Counted from the first letter of the stretch, positions 50,995 through 62,264 are shown. The stretch is DNA of 64,000 nucleotides from Gari tellinella (GCA_922989275.2 OV277861.1:22040479-22104478); one strand, 5' to 3'. Notes: a model not told the origin generated them from the sequence alone. Program-made: numbers and translations.

Positions 50995-51353
50995 GATATT
51001 AAAGGCAGAAAGTGTGGACCCTAGAGGACTCTAAAGTTGGTCCTACAATTTGAACAACTTTTTAAATACATTTTAAAAACATTTTGGTCAAAACCAAATT
51101 GAAATTGGACCAGTAAATTAGGAGAAGTCGATTTTCCAGATAGCGTGCATGGGTGCTATGGCAACCAGACAAATTATCTCATCCATTTTCATTTCACAAA
51201 TTTTCATTCCCCACCCTAGTGATGCTTCTGATGAAGTTTGGCTACCATGAGAAGTTGTTTGCAATTGTTGAAGGACAGACGGACGAACGGCAGACGACGT
51301 ACATGGTGTATATCACAAAAGCTCACATTGAGCACTTTGTGCTTTGGTGAGCT
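50995..51353 (+). mobile_element. S-family 3' end
   Basis: GGACAGACGGACGAACGGCA, then AAAGCTCACATTGAGCACTT and TGTGCTTTGGTGAGCTAA, an imperfect terminal hairpin. GGTGCTATGGCAACCAGACA is internal. Confidence 0.75.
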
Positions 51354-51446
51354 AAAATGGCAGTGCAATGGGCAAATATCATATTTTGTTAATACGACAG
51401 ATGTAGTCAACAAATAATTAAAACAGTCCTTTATTTCCAATATTCA
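51350..51446 (+). repeat. Duplicated segment, copy 1 (copy 2 at 53270-53374)
   Basis: GCTAAAATGGCAGTGCAATG to AAACAGTCCTTTATTTCCAA is shared with 53.27 kb at high identity, with small insertions in copy 2. Confidence 0.9.
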
Positions 51447-51466
51447 GCAGTATATCTGTGATAGTA

Positions 51467-51547
51467 TGTTTGGAGAACAGTGGCAAGCATTGTTGTAAGG
51501 AGGGAATCGTTGTTGGGAGGGCTGTTGTAGGGAGTGAGTGTTGTATA
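51467..51547. repeat. Family C right-end fragment
   Basis: GCAAGCATTGTTGTAAGGAG to GTAGGGAGTGAGTGTTGTA. Confidence 0.8.
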
Positions 51548-51951
51548 ACAAAAAGTCAAACGAAAGTGTTTAACTCTCTTCACGCTTTGCATTTGCCGTA
51601 TGCAAAATGTATTGTCTGCACTTTTTCTCAGTTTATTTAAAGGCATTTTCTTTCAGAAAATATTATAAGAATGTCAAACAATTTGTATCCTGGTGAGACA
51701 CTGAGTTACTCTAGTGTATACCTAGACCAGACGCCACGTCAAAGAAGCGGCGATTAGTTTTGGTCTACGCTCTTTGAAACTCCTTAGCAAGACTTGTAAG
51801 ACAGTGTAGAACTCGATCAGACTCCGGGTCTGAGAGGCTCCGTTTACACTGTTTTACAACACAATAGGTCTCGTGGTCATATGGCACGGCTTAATTCAAC
51901 TTTTCGAATATCACACGACTAAATGATATGAAGACGTAATCAAGACTTGAA

Positions 51952-52170
51952 TATAACCCCTTCATTGCCATGCCAGTCATGACGTCATCAGCTTTATACA
52001 ATTATTGTCGTCTGCTTTTATATCTGAAATTTAAATTGTAAATATTTAGATATAAAATTGAATGTCAAACAGTTTGAACCCTGATAAGACGCCGTGTCCC
52101 GCGGCATTTGATTAGTATCCAAACTGTTTCAAATAACTATTGTCCTCGGAGTAAGACAGTTGTTGGTTAA
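51952..52170. mobile_element. Family I element (diverged core)
   Basis: TAACCCCTTCATTGCCATGC, CATGACGTCATCAGC, core ACAGTTTGAACCCTGATAAG with TTGATTAGTATCCAAACTGT, and a right TTAA at 52167. Confidence 0.78.
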
Positions 52171-52358
52171 CTCATATTATAATCGACGCGTATAGACACA
52201 CGTTTGCAAACAGTTTTGAGCATTTGACCAGGATCAAAACTTCAAATGTGTTTGATATCCAGATTGTGTTTTCCTTCATTTATAAAAAGCATGAACCCGT
52301 TTATGGTTTATTTCATAGACGACCATTTCGAAGAGACGATACTTTAGCAAGACACAGA

Positions 52359-52588
52359 TTAACTCTTTCAACACTAAGTAAATCTTGTGGGTTAGTTTGT
52401 TTTCTTGTGGATATTTTAAGTTACCAAAACATGAACCAGTCTTCTTGGAATTATAGGTAGTTTAAAATACTGCTCTAAATAAGCAAACAGTGTATATACT
52501 GAGTAGGTTAGTGATTAAGTATATCTGGGTCTACACTGTTTGCAAATGTAAAGAGTATTAAACAGCGCCATGGTGTTGAAAGAGTTAG
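52359..52588. mobile_element. Family Q element
   Basis: TTAACTCTTTCAACACTAAG to CCATGGTGTTGAAAGAGTTA. The core is CAAACAGTGTATATACTG with TGGGTCTACACTGTTTGCAA. Confidence 0.87.
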
Positions 52589-53878
52589 CAGTCCAAAACA
52601 ATACCTACACGTGAATGAAAAATAACGCTTTGGCACTCTTAACTGTTATATTGCTCGGGGGCCTAACAACAGTTATACTCTTTCATATGCTAATCACGGG
52701 GGTATGGGCATTTGGATTGATAAAATATTTGGAAAGCATTTAGAATTTTATTAGTGTTTATTTGTTGAGAGAAGCTAGAATAAAAACGAATAAAGATTTA
52801 GTTCGGAACGATACTATTATAGGACACAAATGAAATAATCGCCGGTTTAAATGCATCAAAATGAGTTAAAAAGCCATTTTCCTCTTCATACTTTTTCATT
52901 CACTCTGGCTGGACAAACCTGTCGAAAGTAAAACTATGTTTGTATTTAAGGGCCGTTATATATTTAAGGCCAATTTCATTGTATGGCTCAATAATTGCCT
53001 TCTTTGAAGACTCTCACATGGGAGTCAATGACGCCTTTGCATTTATTTACATTGTTGTCTTTTGCTTTCTTGTAGTAGTGGTAATGTTAGTGATAGTTCT
53101 AGGAGTGGTAGATGTAATAGTTTGGTAAGTTGTATTAGTAGTACGATAGTGATAGGAGTAAGTAGGGTAGTGTTAGGAGTAGAGTTATGTTAGACGTGGA
53201 GTAGGTAAGATAGTGTTAGACGCAAGAATAGGGTAGCGTAAGTTTTAGGAGAAAGTTAAATCAGGTGCAAGCTAAAATGGCAGTGCAATGGGCAAAATAT
53301 CACATTATGTTAATACGACAGATGCAGTCAAACAATAACTAAAACTAAAACAGTCCTTTATTTCCAAAATTCAGGATATCTTCGCATGTATTTGTTAATA
53401 TTTGTATCACGATTCTGGATATAACGTGTCTTGAGACATGCAACATGTTATAGGGTTTTTGGAAACTTTGGCGACCAAACCCTTACCTTTTTCCACCACA
53501 TGCAGAATCACCTTAACACGCTCCATACCTACTCATAAGCATACGTACCACATAGATATCTTAAAATAACCTAGATCGGCTATAGGCCAATCAGCGACGG
53601 TCATCGAGAAGCCATCTTGATGCGTGTATGCTACTCATATTCCAATGGTCTGGTGCACGTCGTATTGCGGTAGATTAATGACGTTACATGCTGTGCGCAG
53701 TAATCCCGTCTACGTTGACGGTGCGTCATTGACTACAGAAGTTGCTAAGAACCGTTCCATAGTTGCTATGATTAATCGATGATTTTATTCAGTTAAATAA
53801 GAATTACCATCATTTTATGCTTATTATCGTTTGATTGTCGTTTTACGGTGCATATTTATGTTACATGATGTATGTAGT
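52589..53878. other. Mostly unrecognised; TAG-rich simple repeat and a duplicated segment
   Basis: 53070-53260 is a degenerate GTAG/TAGGAG simple repeat. 53270-53374 is copy 2 of the 51350 duplication. Nothing else was recognised. Confidence 0.6.
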
Positions 53879-54287
53879 CAGGGGCGTAGCTTGGCCAGAA
53901 TGAAAGTGTAGGCATACGTTTTCTAGGGGGGTCCGGGGGCATGGTCCCCCGGGAAAATTTTGAGTTCCACAACACTGGAGACGCATTTAAGGAGGGTCTG
54001 GGGAGACATTTATATGAAGAATAAATGAAATGAAAAGCTTCAAAAACCAGTCAATTTTCATTTTTGCAACAGATAATGCCTGCATCTTTTCTTTGAAAAA
54101 AAACCAAACCCATCATAGGGTCTGACTCCGTAAGTTTTTCATTAACAAACTCGATAGATCTACTTGAAATTAATTGAACGTAACTTTCTTTTCGAGACAA
54201 GTTGATCGAGCACACTACATGCCCATAGGAAGTCCCAAGTAACTTCATGTATACCAATTTACGGAACACACTTTTACTCGGAGATGT

Positions 54288-54321
<34 letters not shown>

Positions 54322-55127
54322 AGGAGGTGTTGATTGCTAGATGACCTCTGGTTTGTTCTGAGGACGTTTCGCGCGTTCAAGACAGGTCAAATTCTGACAA
54401 AAAATCTATGTAAAAGTCGGCTGAAAAAAACATACAGAACAGAACATATCAAACATAAATTGTCTTTTCCAGAGACCCGTTTCATAAAACTTTTTCGTAC
54501 GACAAAAACGTCTTTGGGATCGTCTTGAAAATTTGAGAATTTAATAACCTGACTTACACAACATTTGTCGTACGAAGTTTTATGAAACGGGGCCCAGGTT
54601 AATACAATGTTTTTGTTAGCAGGTTGTCTTCCATTAATCTTTAAGTTAGGCTCTAACACCATCCCACTCCGATCTTAATGCACTATTTTTACTTTTTAAA
54701 TTGTTCCAAATATGAGGACAGTGTGTACGGAACCAATGATTCATATTAACTATGGTTCATGTACACTCGGTCCCTGACGCAAAATAGCGTTTGTTTTGCA
54801 TAAAGGCAGCGACATGGACGTGCCTGCCAAGGGAGTGGCCAGACCAATTAATAAGTGCACGCTTTCTTACTAGGTGGGTCCGGGGGCATGCTCCCCCGGG
54901 ACAATTTTATTCCTAGATAGTCTCTAGATGCGTTCTGAGGTCTTTTCCCGCGTTGGATACAGGCAAAATAATAACATGAATCTATTTAAAAATGATTGGG
55001 GTTCACCCCTAACCCCCTTAGACGTCAATTTGATTGCTTTTTCTTCAATTTTAGCCTTTTTTATTTTTTGACTTCTGAAAAAAAAGTGTAGGCACGTGCC
55101 TACTTGCCTAATAGGAAGCTACGCCAA
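53879..55127. mobile_element. T6, 1.25-kb element with GTAGT duplication
   Basis: CAGGGGCGTAGCTTGG and GGAAGCTACGCCAATG are inverted ends, with GTAGT on both sides (53874-53878 and 55128-55132). Two internal copies of GGTCCGGGGGCATG lie at 53930 and 54886. A G-run of about 33 is at 54288-54320. A deleted family A element is nested at 54474-54597. Confidence 0.82.
54474..54597. mobile_element. Family A element with large internal deletion
   Basis: AGACCCGTTTCATAAAACTT to CGAAGTTTTATGAAACGGGG. Most of the central hairpin is gone (ACGTCTTTGGGATCGTCTTG remains). Confidence 0.85.
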
Positions 55128-55389
55128 TGGTAGTACGAATTCATTATTAAATGAAAGTAAATCATATTTTGTCTCCGGAGGGAAAGTGTATGATACACGT
55201 ATCAAGATGGCGTCTCTCTGACCGTCGACCAATAGGAGCTCAGCGCTACTAGGTGGCCGATCTAGTCTCTTAGATATCTATGACGTACCACGAGTCAATA
55301 TTCATTGATGGTGTTTATGGTGAGATTTTTACCCATTCACCGTCATATTTTCGTCTGCTTCAATACTGTTGTCTGCAATATCGTTTGGG

Positions 55390-55570
55390 TTAACCCGTTC
55401 ACTGCCAAAAAGGCGCGTTTGCAAATAGTTGGTATTAGGATCCAAACTGTTTGACACTAGTTTCGAAATTTCGTTAGTCATACTGCCTTTTAAAGTTTAA
55501 TCTAACATAAAAATGATATTGCTGACAACAATATTGAAGCAGAGGACAATATGGCGGTGAAGTGGTAAAA
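55390..55570. mobile_element. Family I element, partial
   Basis: TTAACCCGTTCACTGCCAAA, half core GTATTAGGATCCAAACTGTT, then GACAATATGGCGGTGAAGTG. Confidence 0.75.
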
Positions 55571-55723
55571 CCTCATGATAAAATTAAGCCACTTAAAACA
55601 ATGTAAAAGAAGCAGAAAGTTCATATATTTGAAGCTGTAGTACGCTCTGAACAAACAGTGATTGCATCTCAATGATTAGCATTAAGACACTGAAAGACAA
55701 AAGGCGGCACAAGTATGCACTTA

Positions 55724-55952
55724 TTAACCCATTTGTGCCAAGAAGATTTGTCCATGCTTATATATTGGAATACTCTATTTATGATGTAAGGGGTTAATGG
55801 TCTAAATTTTCATTTTCGTTTTGTTTTATATTGAAATTCCTATCAGCAAACAGTGTAGACACTGATCAGACGCCGCATTATGCGGTGTCTGATCAGAGTC
55901 TACACTGTTTGCCTGTGTCCCTTTTATGGGACGCTAGGCACAAATGGGTTAG
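55724..55952. mobile_element. Family R element, TTAA-flanked
   Basis: TTAACCCATTTGTGCCAAGA to CGCTAGGCACAAATGGGTTA. Core CAGTGTAGACACTGATCAGA with TCTGATCAGAGTCTACACTG around CGCCGCATTATGCGGTG. Confidence 0.9.
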
Positions 55953-56136
55953 CGAATGGTTGTATGAATGCAAACCAATTTAATCAGACCAAGGTGAACG
56001 GGTTTAGCAAAGATATTACAGAGCAAAGATAACTCGACTCAAAAGTAATGGTAAGGTGAATATTTAAAAAACTAACGTCCCTTGGTCTCCTCTAAATACT
56101 GTTGTGACGTTTAGTTAGAATTGTACACAATGCGAT

Positions 56137-56378
56137 CTAAAATTGTTAATGAACCATTCCAATGTCCAATTAAGTGTACACGTAGTCATTTGTTTTACTA
56201 TTTATTGTTGATTTCAACAGTATATTGCAAAATGACAAACAGTGCAGATCCTTATCAAAGTGCTAATGTAGGAGTACTCTGATCATGGTGTACACTTTTT
56301 GCATAGGACAGATTCGCTATTTACACATACATTGTTTTTAGTAAAGAGCAGAGTCGTCGCTAGGGCTGGGTGTGTTAA
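56137..56378. mobile_element. Family F element (diverged)
   Basis: TTAATGAACCATTCCAATGT to TAGGGCTGGGTGTGTTAA. Core AGTGCAGATCCTTATCAAAG, TACTCTGATCATGGTGTACA. Confidence 0.75.
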
Positions 56379-56537
56379 GTTCTGGCACTGCAATAGAACC
56401 TGATATACTCTAATATATTTACACTGAAAGATGCTCTGAGTGTCTTGCATTTCGTTTCGGTAAGGATCTCGTTTGGGCCTTTCAATCTTGCATATTATAA
56501 ACCTTACATGGTTGTACACTCCAGCTTTCACCCATTT

Positions 56538-56640
56538 AACCCTTTCACTTTCGAATTGTACGTGAGTTTTTTTACCCCTTCACCGTTTCATTGTCGTCTG
56601 CTTCAATGTTGTTGTTTGCAAGATCGTTTCAAAGAAAATT
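56538..56640. repeat. Family I fragments
   Basis: TTAACCCTTTCACTTTCGAA, then CCCTTCACCGTTTCATTGTC and GTCTGCTTCAATGTTG, the reversed GCAGACGACAAT motif. Confidence 0.65.
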
Positions 56641-56844
56641 TATTTCAATGTAGTATGACTTAGAAATTAGAACATATCGATACGAGCATCATTTTTTAAA
56701 CGATCTAGATCTACATACACAGGGGCAACATACATACAATACAAGCACATGCGTATGGAACCTGTACAGTATTCATATTCCAGGAACTAAGCAACTGTCA
56801 GACGTCATTTGACCCTTTTACCCATTGGATTAAAACCCCCACTT

Positions 56845-57066
56845 AATTTAGCCCGGTCTGGGCATTCGGATTTTTCACGCGGGGAAGCCTTCCAGCTTGC
56901 TTGCGGAAGGTCCGTGGTTCTACCCAGTTGCCGATTTGTGCCTGAAAGGCTAAAACAGTGAATAAAAGGGCTTCAGGCGTCTTCCTCCGCCTGTAATTAG
57001 CTGGACGTCGCGATATGACTGAAATACTGTTAAAAGCGACGTAAAATCATAACAAAATCCGAAATA
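56845..57066 (+). mobile_element. tRNA-derived SINE
   Basis: GGTTCTACCC (56932) is a B-box-like polymerase III promoter element. The body runs GGAAGGTCCGTGGTTCTACC, CGTCTTCCTCCGCCTGTAAT, ATGACTGAAATACTGTTAAA and AGCGACGTAAAATCATAACA. This 3' end is typical of mollusc SINEs. A second, 5'-truncated copy lies on the minus strand at 14.9 kb. The A box is uncertain. Confidence 0.8.
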
Positions 57067-57395
57067 AAATTTAACCTATATATCTATCTGAACTGGTAAA
57101 AATGTATTCAGTACTATATAGACTAATAGTACTAAATACACTCTTATACAGTTGTTGCCTTGGATTATTCCCGATCCACCCACATATCATTCAACCTTGA
57201 TTTGACCTTAAAGACATCTCCTGACGACCTTTTGGTCATAGCGCCTTGCCAGATTATATACTGTCAATTTCCTTGCAAAAAGCATGGGTCTTGTGCACAC
57301 TGAACCATTGAATCGTCTTATGTGAGACCGGACCTTTATATTTGATAGTTTGGTTAGAAATAACCATTGAAAATCACTAGAGCATGAGTATAATC

Positions 57396-58463
57396 CACCA
57401 TCCATCTCTATGGAAAATTCTTACATCATACGGGTTCCCGAACAAAGTTGTCAACATCTTCAAAGACATGTATGCCAGTAACCAGTGCTGTGTTCGTCAT
57501 GATGGACAACAAAGCGAGTGGTTTAACGTGCGAACCGGTGTGAGACAGGGCTGTGTCATCTCCCCTATTTTATTTCTTGTTGTCATCGACTGGGTGATGA
57601 GGAAGGTGACCCATGAACGGCCAAGAGGAGTAGTATGGGGCCTTACAACCCGAATAGAGGACTGTGACTTTGCAGATGATATTGCTCTGCTGTCACACAC
57701 GCACAATGACATCCAGGAGAAGACATACAGGGTAAATGAAGTAGCCAAGGGTGTGGGACTGAAAATCCATCCTGGGAAGACAAAAGTCATGAAGGTCAAG
57801 AATAAGAAGAACCAGAAGATACACATTGGGGACACAGAGCTAGAGGAAGTATACGATTTCAAGTACCTAGGCAGCTACATCTCGGCAGACAGCAACATCA
57901 AGAAGGAGATCTCCACCAGAATTGGTCTTGCAGCTCAGGCATTCAACAGACTCAAGAACATTTGGAAGTCCACAGCCCTGCAAACCAAGACAAAACTGAG
58001 GATCTAAAACTCCAATGTTCGCTCAGTGCTTCTCTACGCATCAGAGACCTGGAGAATGAATAAGAAACTAGAAAGCCGACTAAGGTGGTTTGAGGGAGCG
58101 TTGCTTGCGCCGGATCCTTAAAATTCGATGGGAGCAGCGCATCACAAACATAGAAGTGAGAGAGCGCACAGGAATCAACAACATTGTGCAAGAGGTCAAA
58201 CAGAGACGCTGGAGATGGCTGGGTCATGTGTTGCGGATGAACAGGAGCAGACATCCACATACTGCTTTGAGATGGACACCACAGGGAAAGAGGAAGAGGG
58301 GAAGGCCACTGGGTACGTGGAGGAGGACAATAGAAGAAGAGATGGCTACAGCAGGCAAGACATGGAATGAAATAAGTTGGCTCGCTCAAGACAGAGGTGG
58401 CTGGAGACGATTCGTTGGTGTCTTATGCTCCACTGGGAGTGAAGAGGATTAAGTAAGTAAGTA
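57396..58463 (+). pseudogene. 5'-truncated non-LTR retrotransposon (RTE-like) with 12-bp target duplication
   Basis: ATGAGTATAATC occurs at 57384-57395 and 58464-58475 and brackets the insertion exactly. The first frame reads HHPSLWKILTSYGFPNKVVN, TGVRQGCVISPILFLVVIDW and CDFADDIALLSHTHNDIQEK (catalytic FADD), ending KTKLRI at a stop near 58006. Downstream come RSVLLYASETWRMN, then, in another frame, RERCLRRILKIRWEQRITNI, RRWRWLGHVLRM and GRPLGTWRRTIEEEM, the usual C-terminal zinc-knuckle-like region. It ends in TAAGTAAGTAAG, fitting short tandem 3' tails of RTE-type elements. The endonuclease and 5' half are absent; it is inactive. The minus-strand frames over this interval are shadows. Confidence 0.93.
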
Positions 58464-58674
58464 ATGAGTATAATCTGGACCTCACCAGGTAAACTGAGAT
58501 TGAGTTGCACGTGCTTTACAGTTACATTGACACCTCCAGAACAATATGCTGGTGGTCCCTCAATGGACTGAGGAAAAGTCTTTAACTTTGACCTAATTTA
58601 GACTTAGAAAATATTCAGACTATATAAGCAATGAGTCCACCATTTTTTACTATTAAGGGCTGATTCCAACAATG

Positions 58675-59016
58675 TACAGCGCTCCCTCTCTACAACGAAA
58701 CCCAATGGGAGACAACGATTGTGTGTGTTGTTCAGAGGGAGTCGTTACAGGGAGGGAAATTGGCTTACATTTGCAAACAGCTTGAATCCAGATCAGAGGC
58801 CGCGTAACGCGGCGTCTGATCTGGGCTCAAGCTGTTTGTCACACGTCATTAATTGATTTTCTGTCAAAATGTCCATTATGTCACTTTGAGAAAAGCAGAC
58901 GATATTGCAGCAATAAAAGCGTTAGACATAATTGTCGTGTTTAGGGAACTGCGGCAAGCGTTGTTGTAGAGAGGGAGTCGTTGTTGGGAGGGCCGTTGTA
59001 GGGAGGGAACGCTGTA
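58675..59016. mobile_element. Family C MITE
   Basis: TACAGCGCTCCCTCTCTACA to GTAGGGAGGGAACGCTGTA; core CAGCTTGAATCCAGATCAGA with GTCTGATCTGGGCTCAAGCT around GGCCGCGTAACGCGGC. Confidence 0.92.
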
Positions 59017-59057
59017 TTGCAAAATCACAAACAGCCTTATTTCGCTTCGACACAGGT

Positions 59058-59190
59058 TTCTAGTTTGCTAGTTTAAACTACATTCTGCTAGAATATAGAA
59101 AATATTTGTAATGGTGCAGGTTCATGACAGTATAAATTGGAACTATTTTCTTCGGTGGTGGAATAAATTACATTTAAATACGCTAAAAGG
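59058..59190. repeat. Family D right half
   Basis: AACTACATTCTGCTAGAATA to GAATAAATTACATTTAAATA. No TTAA terminus remains. Confidence 0.65.
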
Positions 59191-59464
59191 CGCTACTGAA
59201 ATCTTCCAGCAAGTTCACATCGAGATATTGCAATACCCAGACTGGAGACGTACACTGTAAACATAACACACTCTTTTAAGCTAATGATCGACTGCTCAAT
59301 TCGTGTCTGTTCCCTTTCTTCTCAAATTTAATGTGTATCAGACTGAAAAAAAGAGACAAAATCCGTTGAATTACATAGAAACAGAATCTGAATGTCGAAC
59401 GGTTTTAATCTCAGAACAGGTTCCAAGTTATAACCTTTCATGAACAAATTCATCGTGAGATTTT

Positions 59465-59640
59465 TACCCCTTCAATATTTGTTTAAAAATTAGATTTAAG
59501 GCAGTATGACTGGTCCAATTTCGAAATGAGTGTCAAATAGTTTGGAACATGATCATGTACCGCGTGACACAGCGTATGATCAGGATCCCAACTGTTTGCA
59601 AACACGCTTTTTGGGCGTCTTTGATAATGAAAGGGATAAA
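59465..59640. mobile_element. Family I element (reversed, worn)
   Basis: TACCCCTTCAATATTTGTTT, core AATAGTTTGGAACATGATCA with TGATCAGGATCCCAACTGTT around CCGCGTGACACAGCG, right end AATGAAAGGGATAAA. Confidence 0.75.
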
Positions 59641-59871
59641 TGACTTGGTCTGGACTCGAACTGTTAAGCATTTTTTCTTCGTAGCATATGTTTAGAAAGT
59701 GAAGGGTAAACAAACTAGACACGCGAACCCAGTGGATTTTACGGAAAACTTTTAGTGCGGTCCTATTTCAACATTAAACCCCTTATCCTGTTTTCAAAAT
59801 ATCGTCTACGATCAATTTCATTTTAAGCTTTTATACGCCTTTTTATCTGAAGAAACTTTAATACAAGTGTC

Positions 59872-60122
59872 AAACAGTTTGGTTCCTGATCATACGCTGA
59901 GGTTTTTCAGCGTCTGATCTGGATCCGAACAGTTTGAAGATACCAGTGTGGCCCAGCTTGTTAGAAGAAATGCTAACCATTGTTTCACAAATGCTGTTGC
60001 GTGTGGAAAATACATTAACACGTATTCTGCCGGTCGGGACTTGACTGGTTTTTGCAAACAGTTTTGATCCAGATCAGAGGCCGCGTAACGCGGCCTCTGA
60101 TCTGGATCAAAGCTGTTTGACA
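59872..60122. repeat. Two palindromic cores, I/C/J type
   Basis: Core 1 (59872-59937): ACAGTTTGGTTCCTGATCAT with CGTCTGATCTGGATCCGAAC. Core 2 (60052-60120): CAGTTTTGATCCAGATCAGA with CCTCTGATCTGGATCAAAGC around GGCCGCGTAACGCGGC. Confidence 0.85.
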
Positions 60123-60700
60123 TTCGTTTTTACGTTTATTTATTTTAAAAACGTATTAATTTTGAATTTTATCAAATTCGCAAGCGGCAGTTCCAAAGCA
60201 GAAGGTATTTCAGCAGGATAATTGAGGGTAAATCCTCACACAGCTAAACTGTCATCTGCTTGACAATTGTTGTTGATGCCAAACTTGATTATGTTTGTGA
60301 TATTAAATTCAAAGTAAAACTTGCGAACGAGTGTCAAACTTGTCTTAAGTGAGCAGGCACCGAACAACATGGTGTCTACTATGGATTCAAACAGTATTAG
60401 TCATGCTTTCAAGGTAAGGGTTTTAGCCCTTATTATTACACCAAGAAAACCATAACATAAAATGGGCATCAGAAAGGATATCGAGTTCTATTATGGACCG
60501 AATACTAATTAAGGCTCAAACTAAAATGCGCGCGGATTAAAGCTCTTGTTTAAGATCCGGAAAATACATGTATATAATTCGGATCTTCAGATTCGAAATT
60601 TATTAAAATTCAAGTACATGGATGCATTTCTTTCGATTCACATCTTCTAGTAAGCATCTTCTGTACAATCTATTTGTTTTAGTAGGGTTTAATTTACACA
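60123..60700. other. No gene recognised
   Basis: A decayed family I-like GACAATTGTTG/GTGTCAAAC stretch lies at 60240-60400. The rest is unremarkable. Confidence 0.4.
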
Positions 60701-60924
60701 TTAACCCCTTAACTGGCATGACGTCATCAATTTTAAAACAATTGTCGTCTGCTTTTATTGCAAATCAAATTTGAATTTTATGTATTTTGACTTTAGAAAT
60801 ATTGAAATGAGTGTCAAACAGTTTGGATCCTGATCAGACGCCGCGTTACGCGGCGTCTGATCAGGATCTAAACAGTTTGCAATTAACTATTACAAGTACT
60901 CAGGGTAAGACGTTGAAAGGGTTC
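60701..60924. mobile_element. Family I element
   Basis: TTAACCCCTTAACTGGCATG to AAGACGTTGAAAGGGTT. Core ACAGTTTGGATCCTGATCAG with CTGATCAGGATCTAAACAGT around ACGCCGCGTTACGCGGCGT. The right TTAA has changed to TTCA. Confidence 0.9.
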
Positions 60925-61027
60925 ATTTACACATTAATTAGAACAATAAAATCGATGGTACATCGATATAGCACTGCTATTGATTGCGTATACCAAACCC
61001 TAAGCTTGTAATTTTCTCACAAATAAT

Positions 61028-61200
61028 TTTTACAAACAGTTTGGATTTCTCATTACACTCCCAATTACTCGGCGTCTCATCAGGATCACAACTGTTTGAT
61101 ACCCAGGCTTCTATGTGAAAAAGGAAATAGTAAAGAGGGTTAATTTGAGATTTGTTGCAGACGTCATATACTGCAGACGACAATTGTTAAAGGGTAACAT
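61028..61200. repeat. Family I fragment, diverged core
   Basis: ACAAACAGTTTGGATTTCTC and TCATCAGGATCACAACTGTT flank a decayed centre; GCAGACGACAATTGTTAAAG follows. Confidence 0.75.
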
Positions 61201-61307
61201 TTAAATATATTGTCTCTGATGAAGACCTTGGGCTGTGGCCAAGACAACGCGTAGAACCTATATTACTTTCAACCCATTCAATGCTTTTGCCTGACTGCTT
61301 TAGTATT

Positions 61308-61375
61308 TTGCAAACAGTTTGAACCCTGATCAGACGCCGAGTAACTCGGCGTCTGACCAGGGTCCAAACTGTTTT
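61308..61375. repeat. Palindromic core, I/C/J type
   Basis: CAAACAGTTTGAACCCTGAT with CAGGGTCCAAACTGTTTTCT around CAGACGCCGAGTAACTCGGC; nearly perfect arms. Confidence 0.88.
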
Positions 61376-61595
61376 CTCATGACAATTTGCATTTTTGTGA
61401 AATAACTAATAATCAAATCAGACGGCACAAATACAGAGTAGGCCTATAAAGAAAATGAAGGGATTAATATATAAAATTGCGTGTTTTGTGTACTAATCTT
61501 AATCAAAAGAGATATTTGGCGTCTGATCAGGATCTAAACTGTTTGCAAAGTCGCCTTTTGGCGCCGTTGGCAGTGAAAGAGTTAACTAATTCAAA

Positions 61596-61957
61596 TACAG
61601 TGCTCCTTCTCTACAACGACCCTCCCAACAACGACTCCCTCCTTACAACGACCATTGCCGCAATTCCCTAAACGGGACAATTATGTCTAACGCTTTTACT
61701 GCCTTAATATCGTCTGCTTAAAATTTCCGTCTGCTGTTTTTTCTTATAAGCGGACATTTTGAAGGAAACGAATAATAACGAGTGACAAACAGCTTGAATC
61801 CGGATCAGACGCCCCGTGACGCGGCGTCTGATCTGGATTTAAGCTGTTTGCAAATGTAAGCCACGTCTTTATTGTCCCTCCCTATAACGACTCCCTCCGA
61901 TCAACACACACAATCTGTGTCTCTGATTGGGTGTCGCTGTAGAGAGGGAGCATTGTA
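61596..61957. mobile_element. Family C MITE (reversed)
   Basis: TACAGTGCTCCTTCTCTACA to GTAGAGAGGGAGCATTGTA. Core AGCTTGAATCCGGATCAGAC with GTCTGATCTGGATTTAAGCT around GCCCCGTGACGCGGC. It carries GTCGTCTGC-type motifs like family I. Confidence 0.92.
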
Positions 61958-62264
61958 CATATGGCAATGAATAGTTTAGAACATATCTGGTTTGTGTCTA
62001 TACTTTCAACCTGGTTTAAGTGGTAACTTCTCTTTAATACTAGATATATACCATGGAGTAAAGAGTTTAAAGTACCTTTGGTATGTTCCTTCTCTTTGAT
62101 ATGAAAATTCACTGTTCTAGATCTTTGCTATTTGTTATAACGTCCTTTTATTTGGGCTTTATATTGCCTCTACCTATTGAATATCCATGTATAAATAAAA
62201 AGTATTGAATTCTCAGAATGATACTTATACATTTATTATTTTCAGCTTGATCTTTAAAATACTC

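Noticed and set aside
54051..54380. 109-codon minus frame with a proline stretch
   Set aside because: The proline run is the poly-G tract of T6; the rest shows no domain.
56880..56945. Possible functional tRNA gene around the B-box
   Set aside because: No cloverleaf with paired acceptor stem was found; the segment is the head of a SINE.
57497..58389. Minus-strand open frames of 121 and 145 codons
   Set aside because: They lie antisense to the reverse transcriptase and have no family features of their own.
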